DNA of 64,000 nt from Microbulbifer elongatus (GTDB lineage Bacteria > Pseudomonadota > Gammaproteobacteria > Pseudomonadales > Cellvibrionaceae): assembly GCF_020524885.1 (NCBI RefSeq), contig NZ_JAIVKJ010000001.1, positions 806,001 to 870,000 of the forward strand, given 5' to 3'. Under the pieces are notes generated by a model. The model was not told the origin of the DNA and did no database searches. It saw nothing but the letters and a program-made list of their open reading frames with translations. Of this stretch, positions 52,255 through 61,750 are shown one piece after another (the first letter of the stretch is position 1; every line of letters starts with the position of its first letter). The position numbers were made by a program, and so were the translations under genes.

Positions 52255-52901
52255 TGAAAGCATTTACCCAACATAAAGGCGTGGCCGCTCCCATGGACCG
52301 CGCCAATGTGGATACGGATCTGATTATTCCAAAGCAGTTCCTGAAGTCGATCAAGCGCACAGGATTTGGCCCGAACCTGTTTGACGAGCTGCGCTACCTG
52401 GATGAAGGACAGCCGGGGCAGGATCACAGCAAGCGACCGGTAAATCCGGATTTCCCGCTGAACCACCCGCGCTATCAAGGTGCTTCTGTATTGCTGGCAC
52501 GCAAGAACTTCGGTTGTGGCTCCAGCCGTGAACACGCCCCCTGGGCGCTGGATGACCATGGCTTCCGCGCGATTATTGCGCCGAGCTTCGCGGATATTTT
52601 CTTTAATAACTGCTTCAAGAACGGGCTTCTGCCGATCGTTCTGGAAGAGGAAATTGTCGAGCAGTTGTTCCAGGAAATGTATGCGGAAGAGGGTTACGAG
52701 CTGACCATCGACCTGGATGCGCAGGTGGTGATCAAGCCCAACGGCGAAACTCATGCATTCGAAGTGGACACCTTCCGTAAGCACTGCCTGCTGAATGGCC
52801 TCGATGATATCGGCCTGACACTTGAAGATGCGGACGATATTCGCGCCTACGAAGCCAAGCGCCGCGAGCAGGCGCCCTGGCTGTTCGATGCCGTGAAGTA
52901 A
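52254..52901 (+). CDS. leuD: 3-isopropylmalate dehydratase small subunit
   Basis: A 215-residue swivel-domain subunit. Family pattern: [42 protein letters not shown] and [24 protein letters not shown]. It completes the active site formed with LeuC. Translation is coupled to leuC through a one-base overlap, and leuB follows 24 bases later. Confidence 0.97.
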   Translation: MKAFTQHKGVAAPMDRANVDTDLIIPKQFLKSIKRTGFGPNLFDELRYLDEGQPGQDHSKRPVNPDFPLNHPRYQGASVLLARKNFGCGSSREHAPWALDDHGFRAIIAPSFADIFFNNCFKNGLLPIVLEEEIVEQLFQEMYAEEGYELTIDLDAQVVIKPNGETHAFEVDTFRKHCLLNGLDDIGLTLEDADDIRAYEAKRREQAPWLFDAVK

Positions 52902-52925
52902 CAAGACAGAATAATTGGAAGAGTA

Positions 52926-53999
52926 ATGAGCAAAAAAATCATGATCCTTCCGGGTGATGGAATCGGCCCGGAAATTGTCGAGCAGGCGGTTGCGGTACTG
53001 AAAACCGCGGATGAAAAGCTCGGCCTGAATCTTGAGTTCACCGAAGGCCTGATTGGTGGCGCGTCCATCGATGCCCATGGCGAGCCTCTGACCGACGCTG
53101 AGCTGGCCAAAGCCGGTGAGTGCGACGCGGTACTGCTGGGTGCAGTCGGTGGTCCGAAATGGGATACCCTGGATCGCGCCATCCGCCCGGAAAAAGGCCT
53201 GCTGAAAATTCGTAGTGGCCTTGGTCTTTACGCCAATCTGCGCCCGGCAATCCTCTACCCACAGCTGGCGGATGCCTCGTCACTGAAGCCTGAAGTGGTT
53301 TCCGGCCTGGACATCCTGATCGTGCGTGAGCTCACCGGCGGTATTTACTTCGGCGAACCCCGTGGTATCAAAACGTTGGAAAACGGTGAGAAACAGGGCT
53401 TCAATACCTACGTCTATAAAGAATCTGAGATCGAGCGTATCGCCCGCACCGCATTCGAAGCGGCGCAGAAACGTGGTGGTAAACTGTGTTCTGTGGACAA
53501 GGCCAACGTACTGGAAGTGACGGTGCTGTGGCGTGAAGTGCTGGACCGCCTGGCACCGGAGTACCCGGATGTAGAGCTGTCCCACATGTACGTGGACAAC
53601 GCGGCGATGCAGCTGGTGCGTGCGCCCAAGCAGTTTGACGTGATGGTGACCGGCAACATGTTTGGCGACATCCTGTCCGACGCTGCCGCCATGCTCACCG
53701 GCTCCATCGGCATGCTGCCTTCAGCGTCCATGAACGAGACCGGTTTCGGTCTGTACGAACCCTGTCACGGCAGTGCGCCGGATATTGCCGGGCAGGGCAT
53801 TGCCAATCCGTTGGCGACTATTCTTTCCGCCGCCATGATGTTGCGTTACTCCCTGGATATGGGAGAAGCGGCTGAAGCGATCGAGGCGGCTGTGAGCAAA
53901 GTTCTGGATCAGGGACTGCGCACCGCGGACATTTATACGGACGGCTGTAAAAAAGTCTCCACCGCGGAAATGGGCGCAGCAGTGGTGGCCGCTTTCTAA
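52926..53999 (+). CDS. leuB: 3-isopropylmalate dehydrogenase
   Basis: A 357-residue NAD+-dependent decarboxylating dehydrogenase producing 2-oxoisocaproate precursor. Signatures: [54 protein letters not shown], the [25 protein letters not shown] metal and substrate region, and [29 protein letters not shown]. It is third in leuCDB, with asd 93 bases downstream. Confidence 0.98.
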   Translation: MSKKIMILPGDGIGPEIVEQAVAVLKTADEKLGLNLEFTEGLIGGASIDAHGEPLTDAELAKAGECDAVLLGAVGGPKWDTLDRAIRPEKGLLKIRSGLGLYANLRPAILYPQLADASSLKPEVVSGLDILIVRELTGGIYFGEPRGIKTLENGEKQGFNTYVYKESEIERIARTAFEAAQKRGGKLCSVDKANVLEVTVLWREVLDRLAPEYPDVELSHMYVDNAAMQLVRAPKQFDVMVTGNMFGDILSDAAAMLTGSIGMLPSASMNETGFGLYEPCHGSAPDIAGQGIANPLATILSAAMMLRYSLDMGEAAEAIEAAVSKVLDQGLRTADIYTDGCKKVSTAEMGAAVVAAF

Positions 54000-54031
54000 T
54001 AAGGCAAGCCTCCGCTCAACCGTTGTCCCGG

Positions 54032-54065
54032 CTCGCCAAGCACTTGGCGAGATCTGGGATCCAGA
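54032..54065. other. Two hairpins between leuB and asd
   Basis: CTCGCCAAG-CA-CTTGGCGAG (54032-54051) and TCTGG-GAT-CCAGA (54053-54065) are perfect dyads. No T-run follows; they may stabilise or adjust the asd leader. No riboswitch was recognised. Confidence 0.5.
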
Positions 54066-54092
54066 AATGAACAAACTCAACAGGGTAAAGAA

Positions 54093-55208
54093 ATGAACAA
54101 GGTAGGATTCGTAGGCTGGCGCGGTATGGTCGGCTCCGTATTGATGGGCCGTATGCTGGAAGAAAACGATTTCGCACATATCGCGGAGCCGGTATTTTTC
54201 TCCACCTCCAATGCTGGCGGTAAAGCGCCGGAAATTGGCAAGGAAGTCGCGCCCCTCAAAGACGCCTACGACCTGGACGCACTGGTTGAGCTCGACGCCA
54301 TTGTCAGCTGTCAGGGCGGTGACTACACCAAAGAAGTTTTTTCCAAGCTGCGCGAGAAGGGTTGGGACGGCTACTGGATCGACGCCGCTTCCAGTCTGCG
54401 CATGGATGACGATGCCATTATTGTGCTGGATCCGGTCAACCGCGACGTGATCGATCGCGGTATCGAGTCCGGTGTCAAGAACTACATCGGCGGCAACTGC
54501 ACCGTGAGCCTGATGCTGATGGGCCTCGGTGGCCTGTTCAAAGAGGGCCTGGTGGAATGGGTTACCGCCCAGACTTATCAGGCGGCCAGTGGTGCCGGTG
54601 CCAAGAATATGCGTGAGCTGATCTCGCAGATGGGCAGTATCCGCGACGGCGTTGCCGAAGAGCTTGCCGATCCCTCCAGCGCGATTCTCGAAATTGACCG
54701 CAAAGTAGCGGAGAACATGCGCAGCGGAGACTTCCCCACCAGTGAATTTGGCGCGCCTCTCGCCGGCAGCCTGCTGCCGTGGATCGACACCCAGCTGGAA
54801 TCTGGCCAGAGCCGTGAAGAGTGGAAAGCCCAGGTAGAGGCCAACAAGATTCTGGCCACCAATAGCACCGTGCCCGTGGACGGCACCTGTGTACGTATCG
54901 GTGCGATGCGCTGTCACAGCCAGGCGTTCACTGTGAAGCTGAAGAAAGACCTGCCGCTGGCAGAGATTGAGAAGATCATCGGTTCCGCCAACGATTGGGT
55001 AAAGGTGGTTCCCAACGACCGCGAGGTGACCCTGAAGGAACTGACTCCGACCGCCGTTACCGGCAAGCTGGACATCCCGGTTGGCCGCCTGCGCAAACTG
55101 AGCATGGGCGGTGAATACCTGAATGCCTTCACCGTCGGCGACCAGCTGCTGTGGGGCGCCGCCGAGCCACTGCGTCGCGTATTGCTGATCCTGCTCGGCA
55201 AGCTGTAA
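54093..55208 (+). CDS. asd: Aspartate-semialdehyde dehydrogenase
   Basis: A 371-residue enzyme forming aspartate semialdehyde for lysine, threonine, methionine and diaminopimelate synthesis. The NADP fold starts [18 protein letters not shown], the catalytic Cys is in [19 protein letters not shown], and [22 protein letters not shown] carries the active-site His region. Length fits the gram-negative class. It follows leuB and precedes the usg-like paralogue. Confidence 0.97.
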   Translation: MNKVGFVGWRGMVGSVLMGRMLEENDFAHIAEPVFFSTSNAGGKAPEIGKEVAPLKDAYDLDALVELDAIVSCQGGDYTKEVFSKLREKGWDGYWIDAASSLRMDDDAIIVLDPVNRDVIDRGIESGVKNYIGGNCTVSLMLMGLGGLFKEGLVEWVTAQTYQAASGAGAKNMRELISQMGSIRDGVAEELADPSSAILEIDRKVAENMRSGDFPTSEFGAPLAGSLLPWIDTQLESGQSREEWKAQVEANKILATNSTVPVDGTCVRIGAMRCHSQAFTVKLKKDLPLAEIEKIIGSANDWVKVVPNDREVTLKELTPTAVTGKLDIPVGRLRKLSMGGEYLNAFTVGDQLLWGAAEPLRRVLLILLGKL

Positions 55209-55231
55209 GTCGTATTTCCCGCCATAGTGGC

Positions 55232-55345
55232 GGTACTGCTGCCGGGGGCAGCCTTGGAAGACACGCCGTAAACCCTTCCCTGGGGGCTCTTCCGCGAGGT
55301 CCCTCTCGCGGAAGGTCTCCCAAGGCTGCCCCCGGCATCAGCACC
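55232..55345. repeat. Long nested inverted-repeat element after asd
   Basis: The 18-bp arms 55240-55257 (TGCCGGGGGCAGCCTTGG) and 55320-55337 are exact complements and extend imperfectly to 55232 and 55345. Inside is a second perfect 10-bp hairpin, CTTCCGCGAG-GTCCCT-CTCGCGGAAG (55289-55314), next to CACGCCGTAAACCC. No T-run follows, so it is unlike a simple terminator. It looks like a dispersed intergenic repeat (REP/MITE-like). Confidence 0.7.
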
Positions 55346-55420
55346 TTCGCATTTACCGTATCTTTTACCTATTAAGCCGCCTGTTTCATGAGTTCGGCTT
55401 CCCCCCTGACTCTCCGCGAG

Positions 55421-55426
55421 TATAAT
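55421..55426 (+). promoter_or_regulatory. -10 box upstream of the usg-like gene
   Basis: TATAAT followed by a C-rich run, 64 bases before the chosen start. The -35 region is weak, so this is tentative. Confidence 0.35.
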
Positions 55427-55489
55427 CCCCCGCATTTTTAGCCTGTTGCTTTATTCGCCGAACTGGCGGAGATGCAGCCAAAACCCTGC

Positions 55490-56506
55490 ATGAGTACTTA
55501 TATGTCCGAATCCACCCGTGAATTGGTGATCCTGGGTGTTGGCAGCGCGCCGTTTGACGCCCTGCTAGAGATCCTGGAAGAACGCAAAACCGTGACCCCT
55601 GCGCAATTGAAGCTGGTAATCGCGGATGAAGCGGAAGCGGATCCGCAGGTATTTGCCAACCGCAGTGTGCCGGTCACTCCGCTGAAAGATTTCGCGTTTA
55701 CCCCAGAGCAGGTGGTGCTGCTGCTCACCGGCGGTGAAACCGCTACCGCCGTACTCGCCCAGGCCGAACAGGCCGGCGCCTGGGTGGTGGATGCGGTGGG
55801 TATCACCCGTGGCGACGAGAGCGTGGCGCTGATCCACCCGCTGTTGAATAGTGCTGAACTCAATCAGCGCGATGAAAGTGATCGCAATGTGATCGCCGTG
55901 CCGGGTGCCGGCGCCGCCATGCTGGCGGAGGCTCTGTTCCCGCTGAAATCGCAATTGCAGTCGGTGGAAATTGTTCTGAATCAACCGGTATCTGCACTGG
56001 GCAAAAGCAGCGTGGATGCCGCAGCTGCGCAAACTGCACGGTTATTTAACGGCCAGGAGCCTGATGTCGACGAGGGCACCGGCCAGCGTCTCGCATTCAA
56101 CCTTCTGAGTTCTGCGGAAGCGCTGCTGGACAGTGGGCACAACTTTAGCGAGCTGGCGCTGGTGCTGGAGCTGCGTCGTCTGCTGGGTGATGAGGTGGCG
56201 CTGGACGCGAGTATCAATACCGCATCGGTTTTTCATGGGCAGCTGGCGAATATCAGTGTGCAGTTGAAAGATCAGCAGGAGCTGGCAACGGTGCGCGGCT
56301 TGCTCACCAATGGTGCGCGCCTGGAAATGCGTGAGCGTCCATCGGCGCAAGATGCGGTCGGCAGTGAAAATACCCTGCTGGGCCGGTTGCGCACCGGGCT
56401 GATCAATCCGCGACAGGTTGTTTTTTGTGCGGCATCCGACAATTTGCGTAAAGACGTCGCAATTAACTGTGTACAGATTGTCCACTTGTTGCTAAAAACC
56501 CATTGA
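55490..56506 (+). CDS. usg: Usg-like paralogue of aspartate-semialdehyde dehydrogenase, probably non-catalytic
   Basis: About 338 residues with the ASD dimerisation-domain layout: VILGVGSAPFDALLEIL, then VIAVPGAGAAMLAEALFPL where ASD has its GNC catalytic loop (no Cys), and SVFHGQLANISVQLKDQ where ASD has its His-containing strand. Such Usg/Asd2 proteins sit between asd and fimV in pseudomonads and lack ASD activity. Role unknown. The start is uncertain: ATG 55490, 55502 and 55472 are all in frame. Confidence 0.85.
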   Translation: MSTYMSESTRELVILGVGSAPFDALLEILEERKTVTPAQLKLVIADEAEADPQVFANRSVPVTPLKDFAFTPEQVVLLLTGGETATAVLAQAEQAGAWVVDAVGITRGDESVALIHPLLNSAELNQRDESDRNVIAVPGAGAAMLAEALFPLKSQLQSVEIVLNQPVSALGKSSVDAAAAQTARLFNGQEPDVDEGTGQRLAFNLLSSAEALLDSGHNFSELALVLELRRLLGDEVALDASINTASVFHGQLANISVQLKDQQELATVRGLLTNGARLEMRERPSAQDAVGSENTLLGRLRTGLINPRQVVFCAASDNLRKDVAINCVQIVHLLLKTH

Positions 56507-56831
56507 TATTTAATACTTAGCGGCCTTTCTGAAGGTTTCTTCTTAACTTCGCCCGGCACGGGCGGCGGTAATACCTGGGGGGTAGTACCGGGAAAAGTGA
56601 GAAGTGGCTGGATGGGGCTGGTCTTTTTCGGGGGGCGATACTTGCGCTAGAAAGTTTCTACTGAGGCTTTTATGCAAAGTGTCGCCGGAGAGTGGAGCCT
56701 GGTGTCTGAGCACTGGTTCTTTTGAGTAATTATTGTGCAGGTTGATGGCTGCACAGACCCGTTATCTGCAAATCCTTTGGGTGTTTTTTGTGCAGTTGGC
56801 GGTGTGATTCTAACAATAAAGGGAATCGGAT
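56507..56831. other. Intergenic region upstream of fimV
   Basis: A 325-base gap with the fimV promoter expected. CGCCC-GGCA-CGGGCG near 56549-56564 is a short hairpin. No convincing -10/-35 pair or coding sequence was identified. Confidence 0.35.
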
Positions 56832-59800
56832 ATGCGTGTGCAAAAGCTGGCACTAGCGGTAGGTCTGGTCAGCGCACTGGGTGGTAATGGGGCTCTGGCA
56901 CTCGGTCTGGGTGAGATCAAGCTGAACTCAACTCTGAACCAACCTCTCAATGCGGAAATCAACCTGCTTCAGACTCGCGGCCTTGGTGAGAGTGAAATCA
57001 AGGTTCGTCTGGCCAGCACTGAGGACTTCGAACGCGCCGGTGTTGACCGCGCCTATCTGCTGGATGAGCTGCGCTTTGATGTGGACTACTCCAGCGGCCA
57101 GCCCGTTGTCCGGATTTCCAGTCGTAACCCGATCCGTGAACCTTTCCTGAATTTTCTGGTAGAGACCCGGTGGCCCAGTGGCCGTCTGCTGCGGGAATAC
57201 ACCCTGCTGATGGACCTGCCGGCGTTCTCCACCAATACCGCATCCCAACCGGTGCGCGCCGCAGAGCGTGAGCGCCAGCAAGTGCGTCGCGACGCGCCGG
57301 TAAGGCGCCCGCTGCAGCCTACTGTGCAGCGCACCCCGGAAGCGGCGCAGCAGCCGGTGCAGGCGCCTGTCGAAGAGCCGGCAACTGCCGTTGAAACCAT
57401 TCCCGAGACTTCGCCTGAACCCATTGCCTCCGAGCCCCAGCAGCCTGTATACGAAGCGCCCGCGGAAGAGCCGGTTGAGCTTCAGCGTGAGGCCGCAACC
57501 GACAGTGGTAGCCGTGTGTACGGCCCGGTGGAAGCCAACAAGACCTTGTGGGAAATCGCCCGCGATAGCCGCGAAACCCGCGATCTCTCTGTTCAGCAGA
57601 CCATGCTGGCAATCCAGCGCCTCAACCCAGAGGCGTTTATCAACAACAATATCAATCTGCTGAAGAAAGGCGCGGTGCTGCGCCTGCCGACCGCAGAAGA
57701 AGTGCGCAACCTGACTCTGACTGAAGCAGTCTCTCAGGTTGCCACCCAGAATGACGCCTGGCGCGAGCGCGTTGGCGTGGCAGAAGCTGACGTTACCGGG
57801 GCCCCGCTGGACGGCCGCGCGGTGGTAGAAGAAACCGCTGAGAGCGATGTGGTGGAAGGGCGTGTTTCCCTGGCCGCCCCTGGCGATAACGAATCGGTAC
57901 TCTCCGGATCCGCGAGTGGCACCGGTGAGAGCGAAGCCCTTGAGGGCGAGCTGGCGGTGACCGAGGAGGAGCTCGACAAGTCCCGCCTGGAGAACACCGA
58001 ACTGCAGGATCGCATCGGTGAGCTGAACGAGCAGATCGATACCATGGAGCGCCTGGTCGAGGTGTCCAATGACGAGCTGCAGGCGGTACAGGCCGCGGCG
58101 GAGCAGAGTGTGGATGCCTCTGAAGCTGCGAGTGAGACTGCTGATCTCGCTGACGAAGTAGCCCTCGACGCTATTACAGAGGAAGCCGGTGAAAACACCG
58201 GTGAACTGGCTGGCGACGACAGCCAGAGTGGCGTATTCGCAGAAGAAGCGGCAGGCACAGAGCCGGCGGTGGAAACCGCACCGGAAGTTGCTGCTGAACC
58301 GGAAGCGGAAGAGGTGGACGCCTCGCGCAACCGTGTTGTGGTTCAAACGCGTACCGAGCCGACTCTGGTTGAGCGCGTGATGGACAACATCGTGCCCATC
58401 GGCATTGGTGCTGGCGCCTTGCTGGTAGGCCTGTTTGGCTTCTTTACCTGGCGTCGCCGCAAGGAAGAAGAGGAGGCTATTCGTCAGGTGGAGGCCGAAA
58501 TGGCCGCCGAACGCGCCCTGGCGGAAGCGCCGGCATTGTCGGAAGAGGACGACAATCTCGCCGCGGTGGAAGAGATGGAGGCCAATGAAACCTTCGATCT
58601 CGACCAGTTTGCAGAGGTGGAGACCGACGACCCGGTTGCAGAGGCGGAAATTCACCTGTCTCTGGATCAGTACCAGGAAGCAGAGGCAAAACTGCTGGCC
58701 GGCCTGAGATCAGCCCCGGAAAATATTGATGCGCGTCTGATGCTGCTGGAAGTGTACGCAAACCAGCAAAACGGCGAACAGTTCGACGATCACTACCGTC
58801 AGCTCCTCGGGTACAGTGATGGCCCCGCCGCGGACCGTGCAGCGCGTCTGCGCGAAACCATAGCTGGCATTGGCGCCTTCGTGGCGCCGGAGAATGATTT
58901 CTCCAGTGAGTCCCTGGAAGCAGCGCAGCTGGACGACATGGGTGCGGACTTCGGTAGCGAAGCGAGCTTTGATGATCTGGATGAATTCTCCACGAGCGAA
59001 CCCGTTGCGGCGGATTCCGAGCAGGCTTCAAGCGAGGACGATGATTTCGGCTTGCTGGATGACCTGTCCCTGGATCTGAACGAAGACGATGGTGCAGGCT
59101 TCGAGTCCAGTGAGACTGAAGATGAGTTTTCCCTCGACCTCGACCTTGGTGATGACCTGGGCGGTGAACTGTCGCTGGACGATGTCACCGCAGAGCCGGC
59201 GGCTGCACAGCAGGAAGAAGATGAAGTCTCGTTTGACCTGGATCTCGGTTCCGAGTCCCCAGAGTCCGAGCTGAACGCGGAACCTGCTGCGGAAGAAGAT
59301 AATTTTGACATCGACGGCCTGATGGCTGACGGGGAACTGGATTTGGATGGGCTCGACAGCCTGGATCTTGATTCCGGTCTCGAAGTTGACCCGGTGAATG
59401 ATTCCTCCGCGGAATCTGATGCGGCCGGGGAAGATGGCGGTCTGGAGTTCGATTTGGATCTTACTCCGATGGAAGACAGCCCGGCCGCTGAGGCGGAGGG
59501 CGATGATGATCTGGGCGGCTTCGGCGATGACCTCGACGGGCTGGATCTGGATTCCATCGACCTGGGTGAGCTGGATCTTGACGGCGGTGACCTGGATCTG
59601 GAAGGCGGCGATTTTGCTGCAGGGAACTCCTCTCAATCCAGCCCGGCTGCCACTGCGTCGGCGGACCTTGAGCTGGATGGCGACCTGGATCTTGCCGTCG
59701 CCGAGGAAACACCTGTACAGCCAGCTCAGCCTGCGGCGGAAGCCGAAGACCTGGGAGATCTGAGCTTCAACCTCGAGAGCGACCTGGATTCCGAACTGAA

Positions 59801-59966
59801 CCTGCTGGAAGGCAGCGACGAAGTCAGCACCAAGTTGGAACTGGCCCAGGCCTATCTGGATATGGGTGATAAAGACGGCGCCCGCGAAATTCTCGGTGAA
59901 GTCGTCGAAGAGGCCGCCGGTGAGCAGCAGCAGCGCGCAAAAGATATGCTCGAGCGCATGAGCTGA
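56832..59966 (+). CDS. fimV: FimV/HubP-family polar landmark protein
   Basis: A 1044-residue inner-membrane protein. A signal peptide (~1-24) leads to the conserved FimV N-terminal domain (GLGEIKLNSTLNQPLNAEINLL, to ~130) and a Pro/Glu linker. A LysM-like peptidoglycan-binding region lies at ~228-288 (VEANKTLWEIARDSRE...LKKGAVLRLP), then a coiled coil at ~375-415 (EEELDKSRLENTELQDRIGEL) and one span at ~518-541. The cytosolic part is very acidic with Asp/Leu repeats (LDLDSGLEVD types), a TPR-like unit at ~600-660, and the conserved FimV C-terminal motif (TKLELAQAYLDMGDKDGAREIL). FimV organises cell-pole and type IV pilus functions. Typical asd-usg-fimV-truA order. Confidence 0.95.
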   Translation: MRVQKLALAVGLVSALGGNGALALGLGEIKLNSTLNQPLNAEINLLQTRGLGESEIKVRLASTEDFERAGVDRAYLLDELRFDVDYSSGQPVVRISSRNPIREPFLNFLVETRWPSGRLLREYTLLMDLPAFSTNTASQPVRAAERERQQVRRDAPVRRPLQPTVQRTPEAAQQPVQAPVEEPATAVETIPETSPEPIASEPQQPVYEAPAEEPVELQREAATDSGSRVYGPVEANKTLWEIARDSRETRDLSVQQTMLAIQRLNPEAFINNNINLLKKGAVLRLPTAEEVRNLTLTEAVSQVATQNDAWRERVGVAEADVTGAPLDGRAVVEETAESDVVEGRVSLAAPGDNESVLSGSASGTGESEALEGELAVTEEELDKSRLENTELQDRIGELNEQIDTMERLVEVSNDELQAVQAAAEQSVDASEAASETADLADEVALDAITEEAGENTGELAGDDSQSGVFAEEAAGTEPAVETAPEVAAEPEAEEVDASRNRVVVQTRTEPTLVERVMDNIVPIGIGAGALLVGLFGFFTWRRRKEEEEAIRQVEAEMAAERALAEAPALSEEDDNLAAVEEMEANETFDLDQFAEVETDDPVAEAEIHLSLDQYQEAEAKLLAGLRSAPENIDARLMLLEVYANQQNGEQFDDHYRQLLGYSDGPAADRAARLRETIAGIGAFVAPENDFSSESLEAAQLDDMGADFGSEASFDDLDEFSTSEPVAADSEQASSEDDDFGLLDDLSLDLNEDDGAGFESSETEDEFSLDLDLGDDLGGELSLDDVTAEPAAAQQEEDEVSFDLDLGSESPESELNAEPAAEEDNFDIDGLMADGELDLDGLDSLDLDSGLEVDPVNDSSAESDAAGEDGGLEFDLDLTPMEDSPAAEAEGDDDLGGFGDDLDGLDLDSIDLGELDLDGGDLDLEGGDFAAGNSSQSSPAATASADLELDGDLDLAVAEETPVQPAQPAAEAEDLGDLSFNLESDLDSELNLLEGSDEVSTKLELAQAYLDMGDKDGAREILGEVVEEAAGEQQQRAKDMLERMS

Positions 59967-60003
59967 TACGATTTATTCACGCTATCTACAGCGACAACAC
60001 TTT

Positions 60004-60032
60004 GACCCCGCCCAGTGCGGGGTCTTTCTTTT
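60004..60032 (+). terminator. Terminator after fimV
   Basis: GACCCCGC-CCAGT-GCGGGGTC followed by TTTCTTTT, about 40 bases after the stop. Confidence 0.85.
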
Positions 60033-60074
60033 CAGGGAATGCTCTTTTTTCAGCAGGGTGTAGAATTCCGGCGC

Positions 60075-60965
60075 ATGATGAACAAGATTTACCAGTACAA
60101 GCCAAATGGTGAAGTCCCGCCGGGCGAGCAGTTGCCGGATGGACTGCGGCGGATTGCGCTCGGGGTGGAATATTGCGGCACCCGTTTGCGGGGTTTTCAA
60201 AAGCAGAAGCACGACCCGCTCACGGTGCAGGAAACCCTCGAAAAGGCCATCTCCAAAGTCGCGGCGGAGCCGGTGACCCTGGTTTGCGCCGGTCGTACCG
60301 ATGCCGGGGTACACGCCACCGGGCAGGTGATTCACTTCGATACCCGTGCCCTGCGGCCGACCAAGGCCTGGGTTCAGGGCGTAAACACCCAGATGCCGTT
60401 TGATGTAAGAGTGCACTGGGCGCAGGAAGTGCCGGCACAGTTCCATGCACGCTTTTCTGCGCGCAACCGCACCTATCGCTACCTGATTCACAGTGCGCCA
60501 ACCCGCACGGCCCAGGCTGCCAGCGAGGTGACCTGGACCGAGCGGCACCTGGATATGGTGTTGATGCGCGAAGGGGCTCGATATCTCATTGGCGAACATG
60601 ATTTCAGCAGTTTTCGCGCCGCCCAGTGCCAGGCGCGCTCGCCCGTGCGCAAGCTCACCAAGCTGGACATCGGCAGGGTGGGCGAATTGATCGTGCTGGA
60701 GATCAGTGCCACCGCGTTTCTGCATCATATGGTGCGAAATATTGCCGGGGTGCTGATGGCTGTTGGGCGCGGTGACCGCAGGCCGGAGTGGGTCCGGGAG
60801 GTGCTCGAAGCGCGCGACAGAACCGCCGCAGGTGTGACCGCACCGCCCCACGGCCTGTACCTGGTGGATGTGCAATACCCGGAAGAGTTTACTCTGCCGC
60901 AACGGGCTCCGGGCCCGTTGCTGGTGCCGTTGCCGTTGGGCGCTATTGGCAGCGCCGCGCCCTGA
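60075..60965 (+). CDS. truA: tRNA pseudouridine(38-40) synthase
   Basis: A 296-residue enzyme making pseudouridine at tRNA positions 38-40. The catalytic Asp is in LVCAGRTDAGVHATGQVIHFD, with RFSARNRTYRYLI and FLHHMVRNIAGVLMAVGRGDR as further signatures. ATG 60075 (or the next codon, ATG 60078) fits the family start; the longer frame overlaps the terminator. C-terminal ~25 residues are Pro/Leu-rich and probably flexible. Confidence 0.96.
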   Translation: MMNKIYQYKPNGEVPPGEQLPDGLRRIALGVEYCGTRLRGFQKQKHDPLTVQETLEKAISKVAAEPVTLVCAGRTDAGVHATGQVIHFDTRALRPTKAWVQGVNTQMPFDVRVHWAQEVPAQFHARFSARNRTYRYLIHSAPTRTAQAASEVTWTERHLDMVLMREGARYLIGEHDFSSFRAAQCQARSPVRKLTKLDIGRVGELIVLEISATAFLHHMVRNIAGVLMAVGRGDRRPEWVREVLEARDRTAAGVTAPPHGLYLVDVQYPEEFTLPQRAPGPLLVPLPLGAIGSAAP

Positions 60966-61093
60966 TAGCTGCGGTCGCGTTTCGCCGAATCCATTGATCT
61001 GCTAGTATCGCGGGCTCTCCGAATTTTCTCTGCTGCCAGCGATCAGGGCTGTTTTCCAGCGGTAGGGCTGGCAGCGTCGGCGGTATATGGATT

Positions 61094-61747
61094 ATGCGCG
61101 TTAAGATCTGCGGAATTACCAGTGTTGAAGATGCTCGCCTGGCGGTGGATGCCGGTGCGGATGCACTCGGCCTGGTGTTTTACCCCCCAAGTCCTCGCAA
61201 CGTGACCCCGGCGCAGGCGGCGGACATTGCCCGCGCGGTTTCGCCGTTTGCGGTATTAACCGGCTTGTTCGTGGACGCGCACCCGGAGCAGGTAGAGGCA
61301 GTGCTCGACCAGGTGCCGCTGAATTTGCTGCAGTTCCACGGCAGTGAGAATGCCCCCTATTGCCGCCAGTTCCGGCGCCCCTATATCAAGGCCCTGCGCA
61401 TGAAACCGGAGTTAGACCCGGTGGAGGCGATGGCCGCTTTCCCTGACGCCCGCGGCATCCTGCTCGATGCCTATCGCAAGGGGGTTCCGGGTGGTACCGG
61501 CGATACCTTCGACTGGCAGCGGGTGCCGAAAGATTGCGATCGCCCGATCATTCTCGCCGGCGGTCTCAATCCGCAAAACGTTGCTGCGGCGATCGCCGAG
61601 GCACAGCCGCAGGCCGTGGATGTGAGCGGTGGTGTGGAGGCCGCGCCTGGGCGTAAAGATGCGGCAAAAGTACATGAATTTATACGGGCCGCCCGCGCTG
61701 CCGCATCTGGCAGTGCCAGCCGTACAGAATTGACACAAGGAGTTTGA
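61094..61747 (+). CDS. trpF: Phosphoribosylanthranilate isomerase
   Basis: A 217-residue TIM-barrel enzyme of tryptophan synthesis. Signatures: MRVKICGITSVEDARLAVDAGADALGLVFYPPSPR with the catalytic Cys7, LLQFHGSE, and ILAGGLNPQNVAAAI...AVDVSGGVEAAPGRKD with the catalytic Asp. It precedes trpB by only 3 bases and the three genes form trpFBA. No tryptophan leader peptide was seen upstream. Confidence 0.97.
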   Translation: MRVKICGITSVEDARLAVDAGADALGLVFYPPSPRNVTPAQAADIARAVSPFAVLTGLFVDAHPEQVEAVLDQVPLNLLQFHGSENAPYCRQFRRPYIKALRMKPELDPVEAMAAFPDARGILLDAYRKGVPGGTGDTFDWQRVPKDCDRPIILAGGLNPQNVAAAIAEAQPQAVDVSGGVEAAPGRKDAAKVHEFIRAARAAASGSASRTELTQGV

Positions 61748-61750
61748 GCT

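Noticed and set aside
51022..52263. A 413-codon minus-strand frame opposite leuC
   Set aside because: Antisense shadow of LeuC with no family pattern.
56647..56853. Small minus-strand frame in the fimV upstream region
   Set aside because: Overlaps the fimV start and lacks coding character.
56928..58655. A 575-codon minus-strand frame opposite fimV
   Set aside because: Caused by the repetitive acidic codons of FimV; composition is not protein-like.
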